This document shows, piece after piece, positions 1 to 8,757 of a stretch of 64,000 bases of DNA. Under the pieces are notes generated by a model. It made no database searches and was not told where the DNA came from. It worked only from the letters and a program-made list of their open reading frames with translations. The stretch is from Streptomyces sedi (lineage in GTDB: Bacteria; Actinomycetota; Actinomycetes; Streptomycetales; Streptomycetaceae): the NCBI RefSeq assembly GCF_006335015.1, contig NZ_VDGT01000003.1, positions 62,001 through 126,000 on the forward strand, written 5' to 3'. How positions within the stretch are numbered: position 1 is the stretch's first letter; the number at the start of each line of letters is the position of its first letter. The translations under genes were made by a program, and so were the position numbers.

Positions 1-331
1 TCTCCAGGACGCGGGCGCCGGCGGGCATGTCGAACGCGTGGAGCATGCGGGCCATCAACGACGGTTCGCTGCTGGAGCTGACGGCGGTGCCGGCGGCGTC
101 CCAGCGGGTGACGAGGCTGGTGTCGGCGTAGACGTCCTCCAGGTAACCCGGGTCGCCGGCGGCGAGCACCAGGCGGGCGCCGTCGCGCCGGATCGTGAAG
201 CGCGGCACGAACATCTCGCGCGGCACCGCGGTGAACGCGGCGGTCCAACCGGGGTGGGCGAGCGAGCCGTTGGCGGTGAGGGCGTCGACGAGGGCGTGGC
301 GGGCCTCGTCAGCGGTCACGTCGGTGGTCAC
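1..331 (-). CDS. PCMT-like methyltransferase, partial (5' end only)
   Basis: The first ~110 residues of a protein that runs off the left edge of the window. The reading VTTDVTADEARHALVDAL leads into a segment containing AVPREMFVPRF and, near the edge, MARMLHAFDMPAGARVLE. This is the usual N-terminal layout of the protein-L-isoaspartate O-methyltransferase family up to SAM-binding motif I. In streptomycetes such proteins often methylate ribosomal peptides made with ATP-grasp enzymes, but no such partner is visible here. The GTG start is supported by an AGGGAG ribosome site about 7 nt upstream. The family call is good; the substrate is unknown. Confidence 0.75.
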   Translation of the reverse strand, partial: MTTDVTADEARHALVDALTANGSLAHPGWTAAFTAVPREMFVPRFTIRRDGARLVLAAGDPGYLEDVYADTSLVTRWDAAGTAVSSSSEPSLMARMLHAFDMPAGARVLE

Positions 332-495
332 GGGGCGACTCCCTGGAGGGTGACGGCGAGGGCCCCGGGGTGAACGGGGCTCGCGGCTCGGGAATGTGCC
401 CTGCCTAACGAGAAGCCCGGTGTGACGTGGCGCCGTCGCGCCGGATCAGGCGGTCACACCGCACGGTCACCCGCGCGCGCTGTTCCCGCTCGGCG

Positions 496-1152
496 TCATC
501 CCGCCGTCGTCTCCTCCCGCACCAGGGCCGCGATGCGCACGTCGCGGGTGCGTTCGAGGTGGGTGCGGAGGAGGGTGCGGGCGCGGTCCTGGTCGCCTTC
601 GGCGATGGCGTCGAGGATCTCGGCGTGCTCGTCGTCTGAGGAGTCCAGGTTGGGGTTGCGGGACATGTCGGCGCTGTCGTAGAGCGCCAGTTGCAGTGCC
701 AGCCGGTCCAGGACGTCGGTGATGGTGCGGTTGTGGCAGGCGCGTCGCAGGACCTCGTGCCACTTGCCGTGCAGGGCGCGGATCTCGTCGGGGTCCTCGC
801 TCTGGCGGGCCTCGTCGTGCACGTGGCGGAGCCGCGCGAGGTCGAGGGCCGAGCGGTGGGCAGCCGCCGAGGCGGCGGCCTCGGACTCCAGGGCGATGCG
901 GGCCTGGTAGATCTCCACGACCTCGGTCGCCGTCAACGTTCTGACCTGCGGGCTTCGGCTGCCCCTGACGACGAGGCCGTCCCACTCCAGGTGTTGGATC
1001 GCCTCCCGCACCGGTGCCCTGCCGACGCCGAGCCGGGTCGCGAGGGCGGTCTCCAGCAGCGGTTCGCCCGGGGGGAGCGCGCCGCCCACGATCTCGTCGC
1101 GGAGTACCTGGTAGGGCGGGACGCCCGCACCGCTCTGTGGGGGAAGCGCCAC
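496..1152 (-). CDS. GntR family (FCD subfamily) transcriptional regulator
   Basis: A 218-residue regulator. The N-terminal ~75 residues form a GntR winged helix (YQVLRDEIVGGALPPG, then LATRLGVGRAPVREAIQ and LEWDGLV). The C-terminal all-helical FCD domain carries likely metal or ligand residues in EALHGKWHE-like and DEHAEILDAI segments. The GTG start at 1152 has GAAGGAG 6 nt upstream; longer readings add only low-complexity sequence. It is divergent from the catabolic operon starting at 1710, the usual arrangement for an FCD regulator that senses an intermediate of the pathway it controls. That it represses 1710-10224 is inference from position. Confidence 0.88.
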   Translation of the reverse strand: MALPPQSGAGVPPYQVLRDEIVGGALPPGEPLLETALATRLGVGRAPVREAIQHLEWDGLVVRGSRSPQVRTLTATEVVEIYQARIALESEAAASAAAHRSALDLARLRHVHDEARQSEDPDEIRALHGKWHEVLRRACHNRTITDVLDRLALQLALYDSADMSRNPNLDSSDDEHAEILDAIAEGDQDRARTLLRTHLERTRDVRIAALVREETTAG

Positions 1153-1709
1153 GGATCGCTCCTTCGCTGTGACGGGTGGCTGAGCGGCAGCAACTCTACG
1201 CCACGTGTGCGCACGCACAGAGACGTGTGCGGACTGACTGCTTGTCAGTGTCCACATGTGGAGACGCGTGTCTACACGTGCTTGCGCGACGGTGGGAGTT
1301 CCGTTTACGGTCTTTCTCGTCCGCCTCTGACAGGCACCGGGCCTGGCAGGCATCGGCGGGGTGAGCCGAGAGGAGTGCGCCCGTGCGTTTCGTTTCGCAG
1401 CGCGATGTCCTCTCCCACCCGCGTGACACCCGCGGTGCCCGCGGCTGCCACAGCTGTCGCCGCTGCCTTCGCGCCGTCTGACCCTCGGCGCCGTCCGCCC
1501 GCGCTGACCCGCGTTCCTTCGCCTCGCGCCGGCGTTCCCCGCCCCGTTTTCCCGCGTTTCCCCGTTTTCCCCGCGTTTTCCGTGTTCCCCGCCGTTCCCC
1601 GTTCCCTCGGTGGGCCGCCCGGCCCTCCCCTGACGGCGGACGTTCCGCCGCGCCGCGCCGCGGCCCGTCGAAAGCAACGAGAGCCAAGAGAGCAACGAGA
1701 GGTGTCGGC
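1153..1709. promoter_or_regulatory. Intergenic control region between the GntR regulator and the catabolic operon
   Basis: About 560 bases without a credible gene. The half next to gntR holds several short palindromes, including the perfect 12-mer TCCACATGTGGA at 1251-1262 and a near-palindrome AGACGCGTGTCT at 1262-1273. These are plausible GntR operators. The half next to the operon (about 1500-1670) is strongly strand-asymmetric, with runs of C and T broken by CG. No clear -10/-35 pair was identified. Confidence 0.45.
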
Positions 1710-2630
1710 ATGTCGGCTGAGCAGGTGCTGCGTCGTGGTCTGGTGGTGGCCGCGCTGACCCCGTTCGTCCGGGACGGCACGCGTGTCGACCGGGGCAGGT
1801 TCGCCGCCCAGATCGAGGCGCTCGGCCGCGCCCGGCCGGTCGCGGTGACCGTCGGGGCCGTCGAGAGCCAGGAGTTCCAGGTGCTGGGCCGCGCCGCGCG
1901 GCTCGGACTGGTCGACGCCGCCGTCGCCGCGCTGCCCGCCGGCACGCCGGTGGTGGCCGGGGTCTCCAGCCCCTCGCTGCGGGAGTCGGTCGCCCTCGCG
2001 AAGGAGGGCGCCGCGCGGGGCGCGGCCGTCGCGGCGGCGGTGGCGAGCCCCAAGCCGTGGGGCGCCGCGCCCACGCCGGACGAGGCGCACCGCTGGTTCT
2101 CGCTGCTGGCCGACGCCAGCCCGCTGCCGATCCTGCTCTACAACAACCCCCGGCTCGGCGTGGACCTGTCGGTCGACACGATTGCCAGGATCTGCGCCCA
2201 CCCCAACGTCGTGGCCCTGAAGGAGACCTCGCGCGACGAGGGGAAGCTGCTCGGCCTGGTCACGCGGGTCCAGGGCGACGCCCACGTCTACACCAACATG
2301 GAGCTGCTCTTCAGCACGCTCCTGCTGGGCGGCAGCGGCGCCATGCTGCCGACCCCGGGGCTGCCGGTCGCCGCCCGGCTGGTCGCCCACGTCGAGGCCG
2401 GCGAGATCGACGAGGCCGCCCGACTGGCGCGCTTCTTCGCCGACTTCCCGAGCCGGTGGACCGGCCTCGGCTTTCTGCCCGCCGTCAAGGCCGCCGCCGG
2501 GCTCATGGGGTGCGACCTCGGTCCACCCGTGTACCCGTGGTCCGCGCTCGACGCGGACGCGGTGTCCGACCTGCGGGAGTTCCTGGCCGGCTGGGAACTC
2601 CTGGACCACTTCACGGAGGTGTCCGCATGA
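1710..2630 (+). CDS. Dihydrodipicolinate synthase (DapA) family lyase
   Basis: A 306-residue TIM-barrel aldolase of the DapA/N-acetylneuraminate lyase family. The Schiff-base lysine lies in VVALKETSRDE (about residue 170) and the proton-relay tyrosine in LLYNNPRLG (about residue 145). The ATG has AGAGG 7 nt upstream. It is the first gene of an operon whose next start overlaps its stop by ATGA. Catabolic context and a pathway regulator next door argue against lysine biosynthesis. A retro-aldol or hydratase step on a keto-acid is more likely, but the substrate cannot be read from sequence. Confidence 0.85.
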   Translation: MSAEQVLRRGLVVAALTPFVRDGTRVDRGRFAAQIEALGRARPVAVTVGAVESQEFQVLGRAARLGLVDAAVAALPAGTPVVAGVSSPSLRESVALAKEGAARGAAVAAAVASPKPWGAAPTPDEAHRWFSLLADASPLPILLYNNPRLGVDLSVDTIARICAHPNVVALKETSRDEGKLLGLVTRVQGDAHVYTNMELLFSTLLLGGSGAMLPTPGLPVAARLVAHVEAGEIDEAARLARFFADFPSRWTGLGFLPAVKAAAGLMGCDLGPPVYPWSALDADAVSDLREFLAGWELLDHFTEVSA

Positions 2631-3349
2631 CCCTGGTCGACCTGACCCACCCGCTGTGGGCCGGAATGCCGAAGATCCCGATCCTGCCCGAGGTGGAGCG
2701 CCACCAGATCACCTCGATCGCCGAGGGCGCCCCCATGGACATCTCGTCGATCACCCTCGCCCTGCACGTGGGCACGCACGTGGACGCCCCGTCCCACGTG
2801 GTGGCCGGGGGCGCCGCCATCGACGAGATACCCGTCGAGCGCTTCTCGGGACGGGCCGTCGTCAGCCGCGTCGACCGGCGCCCCGGCGAGGAGATCACCG
2901 TCGAGGACGTGCTGGCCGGCGGGCCGGCGCCGGAGCCGGGGGAGTTCCTGCTGGTGGCGACGGGCTGGGACGACCGCTTCACGTCGCCCGAGTACGGCGA
3001 CCACCCCAGCCTCGCGCCGGAGTTGGCGGAGTGGGCGGTGGAACGGGGCGTGCCGTTCGTCGGCGTCGACCTGATCACGCCCGATCTGCCGGTGCACCGG
3101 CGCGGGCCCGGCTTCGACTTCCCGGTGCACCGCACCCTGCTCGGCAACGACGTGCTGATCGCCGAGAACCTGACCGGTCTCGCCGCGCTCGGCGGTCGCC
3201 GGGTGCGGCTGCTGGCCTTCCCCCTGGCGATCAGGGGCGGGGACGCGGGACCGGCCCGGGTCCTCGCGGAGACCGAGGAGCCGGGCACGGAGGAGCCGGG
3301 GACCGCGGAGACCGAGAAGTCGGGGACCGGGACGGGGGAGACGCCGTGA
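2627..3349 (+). CDS. Cyclase family protein (kynurenine formamidase-like hydrolase)
   Basis: A 240-residue metal-dependent hydrolase of the cyclase/formamidase superfamily. The metal-binding signature HVGTHVDAPSHV is near residue 47. A second conserved block, VGVDLITPDLP, is near residue 147. The C-terminal ~25 residues are a low-complexity Glu/Gly/Thr tail (repeats of EEPGT and EKSGT) not needed for the fold. The ATG overlaps the dapA-like stop. Family members hydrolyse N-formyl amides, isatin or cyclic esters, so an amide or lactone intermediate is likely. Confidence 0.85.
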   Translation: MTLVDLTHPLWAGMPKIPILPEVERHQITSIAEGAPMDISSITLALHVGTHVDAPSHVVAGGAAIDEIPVERFSGRAVVSRVDRRPGEEITVEDVLAGGPAPEPGEFLLVATGWDDRFTSPEYGDHPSLAPELAEWAVERGVPFVGVDLITPDLPVHRRGPGFDFPVHRTLLGNDVLIAENLTGLAALGGRRVRLLAFPLAIRGGDAGPARVLAETEEPGTEEPGTAETEKSGTGTGETP

Positions 3350-4515
3350 GCCGCAGTCCGCACCGTGCGCTGCGTCCGGCGCCCTCGCCGCTGGACGACC
3401 CCGAGAGCCCGCTCTCCCGCGCCGCCCGCCAGCCGTTGATGCTGGGGCTGTTCCTCCCGCTCCAGACCGGCGCGTTCTCCCAGTCCACGCTGGAACGCGG
3501 CACCCGCTGGGAGTTCGACTACAACCAGCGGCTGACCCTGCGGGCGGAGGCGGCCGGCTTCGACTTCGTCTTCGGGCTCCAGCAGTGGATCGGCAAGGGC
3601 GGCTTCGGCGGCGAGCAGCGCTACCGGGAGAACTTCCTCGACCCGTTCATCTCCACCGTCGCGCTCTCCGCCACCACCTCCACCATCCTGTCCATCTCCA
3701 CCGTGCACGTGCTCTACGGCAACTGGCACCCGCTGCACCTCGCCCGGTTCGCCGCCACCGCCGACCACATCGCCGGCGGGCGGTACGGGCTGAACATCGT
3801 CACCGGCTACGCGGCCGGCGAGCCCCCGATGTTCGGCATGGACCGGATCGACCACGACCGCAGATACGACATGGCGGACGAGTTCACCTCCGTGATGGAG
3901 GACCTGTGGGCGGGCGAGGAGAACCTCACCCACGACGGGGAGTTCTACTCGCTGCGCGACGCCTACGTCTCGCCGCGCCCGCGCCACGGCCGCCCCATCC
4001 TGGTCGCCGCCAGCGGCTCCCCGGCCGGTTACGCGTTCGCCGGGCGGCACGCCGACATCGTCTTCACCTCCAGCCCGGCCGGCGCCGACTTCGACGGGGC
4101 GATCGACGCGCTCCCCGCCCATGTCGAGCGGATCAAGAGCGCCGCGCGGGAACGGGGCCGCGAGGTCAAGGTGATCATCTTCCCGCTGGTGATCTGCCGG
4201 GAGACCGACGCCGAGGCCGAGGCGTACCGGGACCGGATCGTCGCCCACGCCGACCACGAGTCGCTGGTCAACTACCACGCCCGGCACACCAGCGGGGACA
4301 GCGCGGCCTGGCCGCGGCACGTCCTCGCCGACCGCGCGCTCGGCGGCCACCTCCAGATCGTCGGCGGCCCGGAGAAGGTCGCCCGCAGCCTGGAACGCCT
4401 CCATGCGGCCGGGTTCGACGGCGTCCAGCTCGGGTTCTTCGACTACGAGGCCGAGTTGGAGTACTTCACCGAGGCCGTCCAGCCGCTGCTCGAAGCGCGG
4501 GGGCTGCGGCGGTGA
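3346..4515 (+). CDS. LLM-class flavin-dependent monooxygenase (RutA/SfnG-like)
   Basis: A 389-residue bacterial-luciferase-like TIM barrel. Segments such as GGRYGLNIVTGYAAGE and RRYDMADEFTSVMEDLW, and a late GGHLQIVGGPEKVA block, resemble RutA pyrimidine oxygenase and SfnG-type sulfone monooxygenases. These enzymes use reduced FMN from a separate reductase, and no flavin reductase is encoded nearby. The GTG start overlaps the previous stop and follows GGGGGAG. It forms a pair with the second flavin monooxygenase immediately downstream. Confidence 0.85.
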   Translation: MSRSPHRALRPAPSPLDDPESPLSRAARQPLMLGLFLPLQTGAFSQSTLERGTRWEFDYNQRLTLRAEAAGFDFVFGLQQWIGKGGFGGEQRYRENFLDPFISTVALSATTSTILSISTVHVLYGNWHPLHLARFAATADHIAGGRYGLNIVTGYAAGEPPMFGMDRIDHDRRYDMADEFTSVMEDLWAGEENLTHDGEFYSLRDAYVSPRPRHGRPILVAASGSPAGYAFAGRHADIVFTSSPAGADFDGAIDALPAHVERIKSAARERGREVKVIIFPLVICRETDAEAEAYRDRIVAHADHESLVNYHARHTSGDSAAWPRHVLADRALGGHLQIVGGPEKVARSLERLHAAGFDGVQLGFFDYEAELEYFTEAVQPLLEARGLRR

Positions 4516-5828
4516 ACCGGCATCTGATCCTCACCGCCACCGTCATGGGCCTGGGGATGCACCACGGCGCCTGGCGCTTCCGCGAAGGGGACCCGTTCGA
4601 CCAGACCACCCCCGAGTACTACCGGCGGATCGCCACCACCGCCGAACGCGGCGGGCTGCACGCCGTCTTCCTCGCCGACACCCTGGACGTCAGCGAGGAG
4701 CGCTTCGAACGCCCCAACCTCGGCGCGCTCGACCCCGCCGTGGTGCTCGCCCTGATGGCGGCGCACACCGAGCGGATCGGGCTGGTCGGCACCTCGTCGA
4801 CCACGTTCAACGAGCCTTACAACCTGGCGCGCCGGTTCGCCAGCCTCGACGCGCTCAGCCGGGGCCGCGCGGGCTGGAACGCGGTCACCACGTTCGTCCC
4901 CGCCGTCGCCGGCAACTTCGGCGCGGGCGAGCTGCCGCCGCACGCCGAACGCTACGCGCGCGCCGCCGAGTTCCTCGACGTCGTCCTCGGGCTGTGGGAC
5001 AGCTGGGAGGCGGAGGCGACCGTGGGGGACAAGGCGGGCAACGTCTATGTCGACCCGGCCAGGGTCCACGCACTGAACCACCGGGGCCCGCACTTCGCGG
5101 TGCGCGGCCCCGCCACCCTGCCGCGCTCCCGCCAGGGCAGGCCGGTCGTCTTCCAGGCCGGCGCCTCGGAGGGCGGGCGCGACCTCGCCGCCCGCTACGC
5201 CGACGCGGTGTTCACCGCCCAGAACACCCTGCCCGCCGCCGTCGCCTTCCGCGCCGACATCCGCCGGCGGGCCGCCGCCCACGGGCGCGACCCGGACGCC
5301 GTCAAGATCCTGCCTGGGCTGCTGCCGATCGTCGGCTCCACTGCGGCCGAGGCCGGCGCCCGCAAGGAGCGGCTCGACGAACTGCGCGGCTACCGACCCG
5401 AGTTGGAGAAGCTCGCGCTGCGGGTCGGCGTGCCGGTCGACGCCCTGGAGCTGGACGCGCCGCTGCCGTTCGCCCGCATCAGGGAGAACGCCGACTTCCG
5501 CGGCTCCCACGGCTTCCGCGACGCCGCCGTCGCGCTCGCCGAACGCGAGGGGCTCACCGTCCGCGAACTCCTCCACGCCAACGGCGGCGGCCACCTCCAG
5601 GTCGTCGGCACCCCGGACCAGGTCGCCGACACGGCCGCCACCTGGTTCGAGGCCGGTGCCGCCGACGGCTTCAACCTCATGATCGACGTCCTTCCCAGCG
5701 GTCTGGACGCCGTGGTCGACGAGGCCGTCCCCCGCCTGCGCGAGCGATGTCTGTTCCCGCGCGACTACCTCGGCGACACCCTGCGCGACCACCTCGGGCT
5801 CCCACCCGTCACAGAAGGACACCCATGA
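4512..5828 (+). CDS. LLM-class flavin-dependent monooxygenase (NtaA/SnaA/DszA family)
   Basis: A 438-residue protein of the long luciferase-like subfamily that includes nitrilotriacetate monooxygenase component A and dibenzothiophene-sulfone monooxygenase. Visible marks are the N-terminal LGMHHGAWRF, SRGRAGWNAVTT (about residue 118), PVVFQAGASEGGRDLAARYADAVF in the middle, and the family-specific insertions that make it longer than the preceding enzyme. The GTG overlaps the upstream stop, so the two monooxygenases are translationally coupled. It also needs FMNH2 from an unlinked reductase. Confidence 0.87.
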   Translation: MNRHLILTATVMGLGMHHGAWRFREGDPFDQTTPEYYRRIATTAERGGLHAVFLADTLDVSEERFERPNLGALDPAVVLALMAAHTERIGLVGTSSTTFNEPYNLARRFASLDALSRGRAGWNAVTTFVPAVAGNFGAGELPPHAERYARAAEFLDVVLGLWDSWEAEATVGDKAGNVYVDPARVHALNHRGPHFAVRGPATLPRSRQGRPVVFQAGASEGGRDLAARYADAVFTAQNTLPAAVAFRADIRRRAAAHGRDPDAVKILPGLLPIVGSTAAEAGARKERLDELRGYRPELEKLALRVGVPVDALELDAPLPFARIRENADFRGSHGFRDAAVALAEREGLTVRELLHANGGGHLQVVGTPDQVADTAATWFEAGAADGFNLMIDVLPSGLDAVVDEAVPRLRERCLFPRDYLGDTLRDHLGLPPVTEGHP

Positions 5829-6553
5829 ACGACCCCGCTCCCGTGACCCTCACGGTCACGGAACCGCTCGCCCGCCTCACCCTCGACCGACCCGCACACG
5901 GCAACGCCCTCAGCTACGCCGCCATGCTCGCCCTCATCGAGGCCCTGGAGCGGGCGCACGCCGCCGACCCGCCGGTGCTGCTGCTCACCGGCGCCGGCCA
6001 GGACCTCACCGTCGGACGGGAGAAGGCCGAACGCGTCCCCGGCGTCAGCCGCCAGGAGAACCTGCGGCTCATCCTGCGCGCCAACGAACTGCTCCGCACG
6101 TTCCCCGGCATCACGGTCGCCGCGGTGCGCGGACGCGCCCTCGGCTTCGGTACCGGCCTCGCCCTCCACAGCGACCTGGCGATCGCTGCCGATACCGCCG
6201 TCCTCGGCTTCGACGAACTGGCCGCCGGACTCCCGCCGCTGGTCGTCCTCACCTACCTCTACCGGCACGTCCACCCGAAGGCCGCCGACGAACTGGTGCT
6301 CACCGGACGCCGGTTGGGCGCCGCCGAGGCGCTGAACCTGGGGCTGCTCTCCCGGGTCGTCGCCGAGGCCGACCTCGACGCCGTCGTCGAACGCACCGTC
6401 GCCGAGCTGGGCGCACGTTCCCCCTCGGCGCTGCGGCTGCTCAAGGAGTTCGCCGGACGGGCCAAGTCCCACCGGCCCCCGGACCCCGAGGAGTTCGGCG
6501 AGCACGCCGTCGCCCGCCTCGTCGAGTGGATCGAGAACGGAGAGCGGTCATGA
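5825..6553 (+). CDS. Enoyl-CoA hydratase/isomerase (crotonase) family protein
   Basis: A 242-residue crotonase-fold protein with the family block RGRALGFGTGLALHSDLAIA at about residue 104. In typical enoyl-CoA hydratases this loop reads GGxE and supplies the first catalytic glutamate. Here the corresponding residues are GTGL, so that acid is absent. The second acidic site may be replaced by FDE near residue 129. It may therefore be an isomerase, hydrolase or lyase rather than a hydratase. Start and stop overlap both neighbours, placing it firmly in the operon. Confidence 0.8.
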   Translation: MNDPAPVTLTVTEPLARLTLDRPAHGNALSYAAMLALIEALERAHAADPPVLLLTGAGQDLTVGREKAERVPGVSRQENLRLILRANELLRTFPGITVAAVRGRALGFGTGLALHSDLAIAADTAVLGFDELAAGLPPLVVLTYLYRHVHPKAADELVLTGRRLGAAEALNLGLLSRVVAEADLDAVVERTVAELGARSPSALRLLKEFAGRAKSHRPPDPEEFGEHAVARLVEWIENGERS

Positions 6554-7881
6554 CCAGCACCACGACACCCCCCGCCACCGCGGGCCGGCCGCGCTCCGGC
6601 CGGCGCCAGCGCCGCGCGGCCTTCGCCTCGGCGTGGCTGGGCTGGATGCTCGACGGGTTCGAGACCTACGCCATCGTGCTCGTCGGCGGCCTGGTCATGG
6701 CCGACCTCGTCGGCCCCGACGCCTCCCCGATGTACTTCAGCGTCGTCCTCGCCGTCCAACTGGTCGCCTGGGCCGTCGGCGGGCTCGCCTCCGGCGTGCT
6801 GATCGACTACTTCGGCCGCCGCCGGGTGCTGATGTACTCGATCCTGCTCTACTCGGTCGCCACCGGACTCGCCGCGCTGGCACCGAACTTCGGGATCTTC
6901 CTGGCGCTGCGCGTACTCGCCGGCTTCGGCATGGGCGCCGAGTGGGGGCCGGGCAGCGCCCTGGTCGCCGAGTCCTGGCCCAACCGCTCGCGCGGCCGGG
7001 GCGTGGCCCTGCTCCAGTCGGCGTTCGGCGTCGGCTTCCTCCTCGCCACCGGCGCGTTCCAGCTTCTGGAGGGCACCGGGAGCGACGCCTGGCGGTGGAT
7101 GCTGCTGCTGGGCGCGGTGCCCGCGCTGCTCGTGCTGGTGATCCGCCGCACCGTCGGCGAGTCCGAACTGTGGCAGGCCACCGACGACCGCCGCCGCGAC
7201 GTCGCCCGCCGCGCCCGCGCCGGCGAGACGCTCACGGACGACGAACGCGCCCTGATCGGCTTCCCGTTGCGGCGCATCTTCGCCGACCCGCTCTGGCGCT
7301 CCCGGCTGCTGCGGCTGCTGGTGCTCTCGGCGGCGAGCCTCGTCGGCTGGTGGGCGGTCTCCACCTGGATCCCCCGCTATGTCGGCGAGGCCGTCGCGGC
7401 GGCCGGCTCCTCCACGACGACGGTCACCCTCATCGTGCTCGCCTACAACGTCGGGGGAGTCCTCGGCTGGCTGCTGTGGGGCGTCCTCGCCGACGTGGTG
7501 GGGCGCCGCTGGACCCTGTGGGGCTACTACCTGGGCGCGCTGTCGCTGACCTGGCTGCTCTTCGGAGTCGACTGGCCCTCGCTCGGCTGGCTGACCGTGG
7601 TGGTCTTCGTCAACGGGATCTTCACGCTGGGGCAGATGGGCTGGATGGCGACCTACCCTGCCGAACTCTTCCCCACGGCCGTGCGCGGCACCGCGATCAC
7701 CACCGTGTTCAACGGCACCCGCTTCATCGCGGCGGCCGGCGCCCTGCTCTCCGGCTCGATCGTCGCCGGCCTCGGCGGCATCTCCACGGCGGCGCTCACC
7801 ATCGGCTCGATCTACGCGCTCGGACTGGTCTTCTCCCTCATCGCCGGCCCCGAGACCCGCGGCAGGCCGCTGCCCGACTGA
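6550..7881 (+). CDS. MFS transporter (aromatic acid/metabolite:H+ symporter-like)
   Basis: A 443-residue, 12-helix major facilitator protein. It has the A-motif GxLIDYFGRRRVL between helices 2 and 3, the repeat DVVGRRWTLWG in the second half, and MGWMATYPAELFPTAVRGT near helix 10-11. These are typical of the AAHS/MHS metabolite symporters. The ATG at 6550 overlaps the crotonase stop. Because it lies inside the catabolic operon it probably imports the substrate; export of an intermediate is the alternative. Confidence 0.87.
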   Translation: MTSTTTPPATAGRPRSGRRQRRAAFASAWLGWMLDGFETYAIVLVGGLVMADLVGPDASPMYFSVVLAVQLVAWAVGGLASGVLIDYFGRRRVLMYSILLYSVATGLAALAPNFGIFLALRVLAGFGMGAEWGPGSALVAESWPNRSRGRGVALLQSAFGVGFLLATGAFQLLEGTGSDAWRWMLLLGAVPALLVLVIRRTVGESELWQATDDRRRDVARRARAGETLTDDERALIGFPLRRIFADPLWRSRLLRLLVLSAASLVGWWAVSTWIPRYVGEAVAAAGSSTTTVTLIVLAYNVGGVLGWLLWGVLADVVGRRWTLWGYYLGALSLTWLLFGVDWPSLGWLTVVVFVNGIFTLGQMGWMATYPAELFPTAVRGTAITTVFNGTRFIAAAGALLSGSIVAGLGGISTAALTIGSIYALGLVFSLIAGPETRGRPLPD

Positions 7882-7973
7882 CCGGGACCCCGTTCGACCC
7901 CCGACGGCCCGGTGCCGCCCCACGGCGCGCACCGGGCCGCCACCCCCGCGAACCCACCGAAAGGCAAGGGCAC

Positions 7974-8723
7974 ATGGGCAGGCTTCAGGACAAGATCGTC
8001 GTGGTCACCGGCGCGGCCCAGGGCATCGGCGCCGCCTACGGCCGCCGACTGCTCGACGAGGGTGCGACGGTGGTGCTGGCCGACCGCGAGGGCGAGGCCG
8101 TGCGCGCACTCGCCGAGCACCACCCCGACAGGGCGCTCGGCGTCACGCTGGACGTCGCCGACCCCGACAGCAACGCGCGGCTGGCCGCCACCCTCACCGA
8201 GCGCTTCGGCCGACTCGACGGCCTGATCAACAACGCGGCCGTCTTCTCCGGCCTCACCATGCGGCCGTTCTGGGAGATCGGGGAACGCGAGTGGGACGAG
8301 GTGCTCGCCGTGAACCTCAAGGGCCCCTGGCTGGTCACCAGCGCACTGCTCCCGCTGCTGCGCGCCGCCCCGGCCGCCAGCGTGGTCAACATCGGCTCCG
8401 ACGCCCCGGCGCTGGGCCGCGCCGGCTACCTCCACTACGTCGCCAGCAAGGGCGGGGTGCAGGGCCTGACCTACTCCATGGCCCACGAACTGGGCGCCGA
8501 CGGCATCCGCGTCAACACCCTCTCGCCCGGCCCCGTCTACACCGAGATCCCCCGCGAGACGGTCAGCCCCGCGCAGCGCGCCGCGATGCTCGACGCCCAG
8601 GCCCTGCGCCGCACGGCCGGCCCCGAGGACATGGTCGGCACGGCCGTCTTCCTGCTCAGCGACGACAGCGCCTATGTCACCGGCCAGACCGTCTCGGTCA
8701 ACGGCGGGCTGCTGCACCGCTGA
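7974..8723 (+). CDS. Short-chain dehydrogenase/reductase
   Basis: A 249-residue classical SDR: cofactor motif TGAAQGIG near the N-terminus, NNAAVFSG, a Ser-Tyr-Lys triad with YVASKGG at about residue 157, and a C-terminal TGQTVSVNGG. An acidic residue following beta-2 (LADRE) suggests NAD rather than NADP. It starts 92 nt after the MFS stop with AAAGGCAAGGG upstream. It probably oxidises an alcohol intermediate of the pathway ahead of the aldehyde dehydrogenase that follows. Confidence 0.88.
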   Translation: MGRLQDKIVVVTGAAQGIGAAYGRRLLDEGATVVLADREGEAVRALAEHHPDRALGVTLDVADPDSNARLAATLTERFGRLDGLINNAAVFSGLTMRPFWEIGEREWDEVLAVNLKGPWLVTSALLPLLRAAPAASVVNIGSDAPALGRAGYLHYVASKGGVQGLTYSMAHELGADGIRVNTLSPGPVYTEIPRETVSPAQRAAMLDAQALRRTAGPEDMVGTAVFLLSDDSAYVTGQTVSVNGGLLHR

Positions 8724-8757
8724 ACCCGCCCGTTCCCCACCCACCCGAGGACGCGCC

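Noticed and set aside
38..373. A + strand reading of 111 residues at the left edge
   Set aside because: It is antisense to the methyltransferase N-terminus, which has a recognisable family pattern and a good ribosome site.
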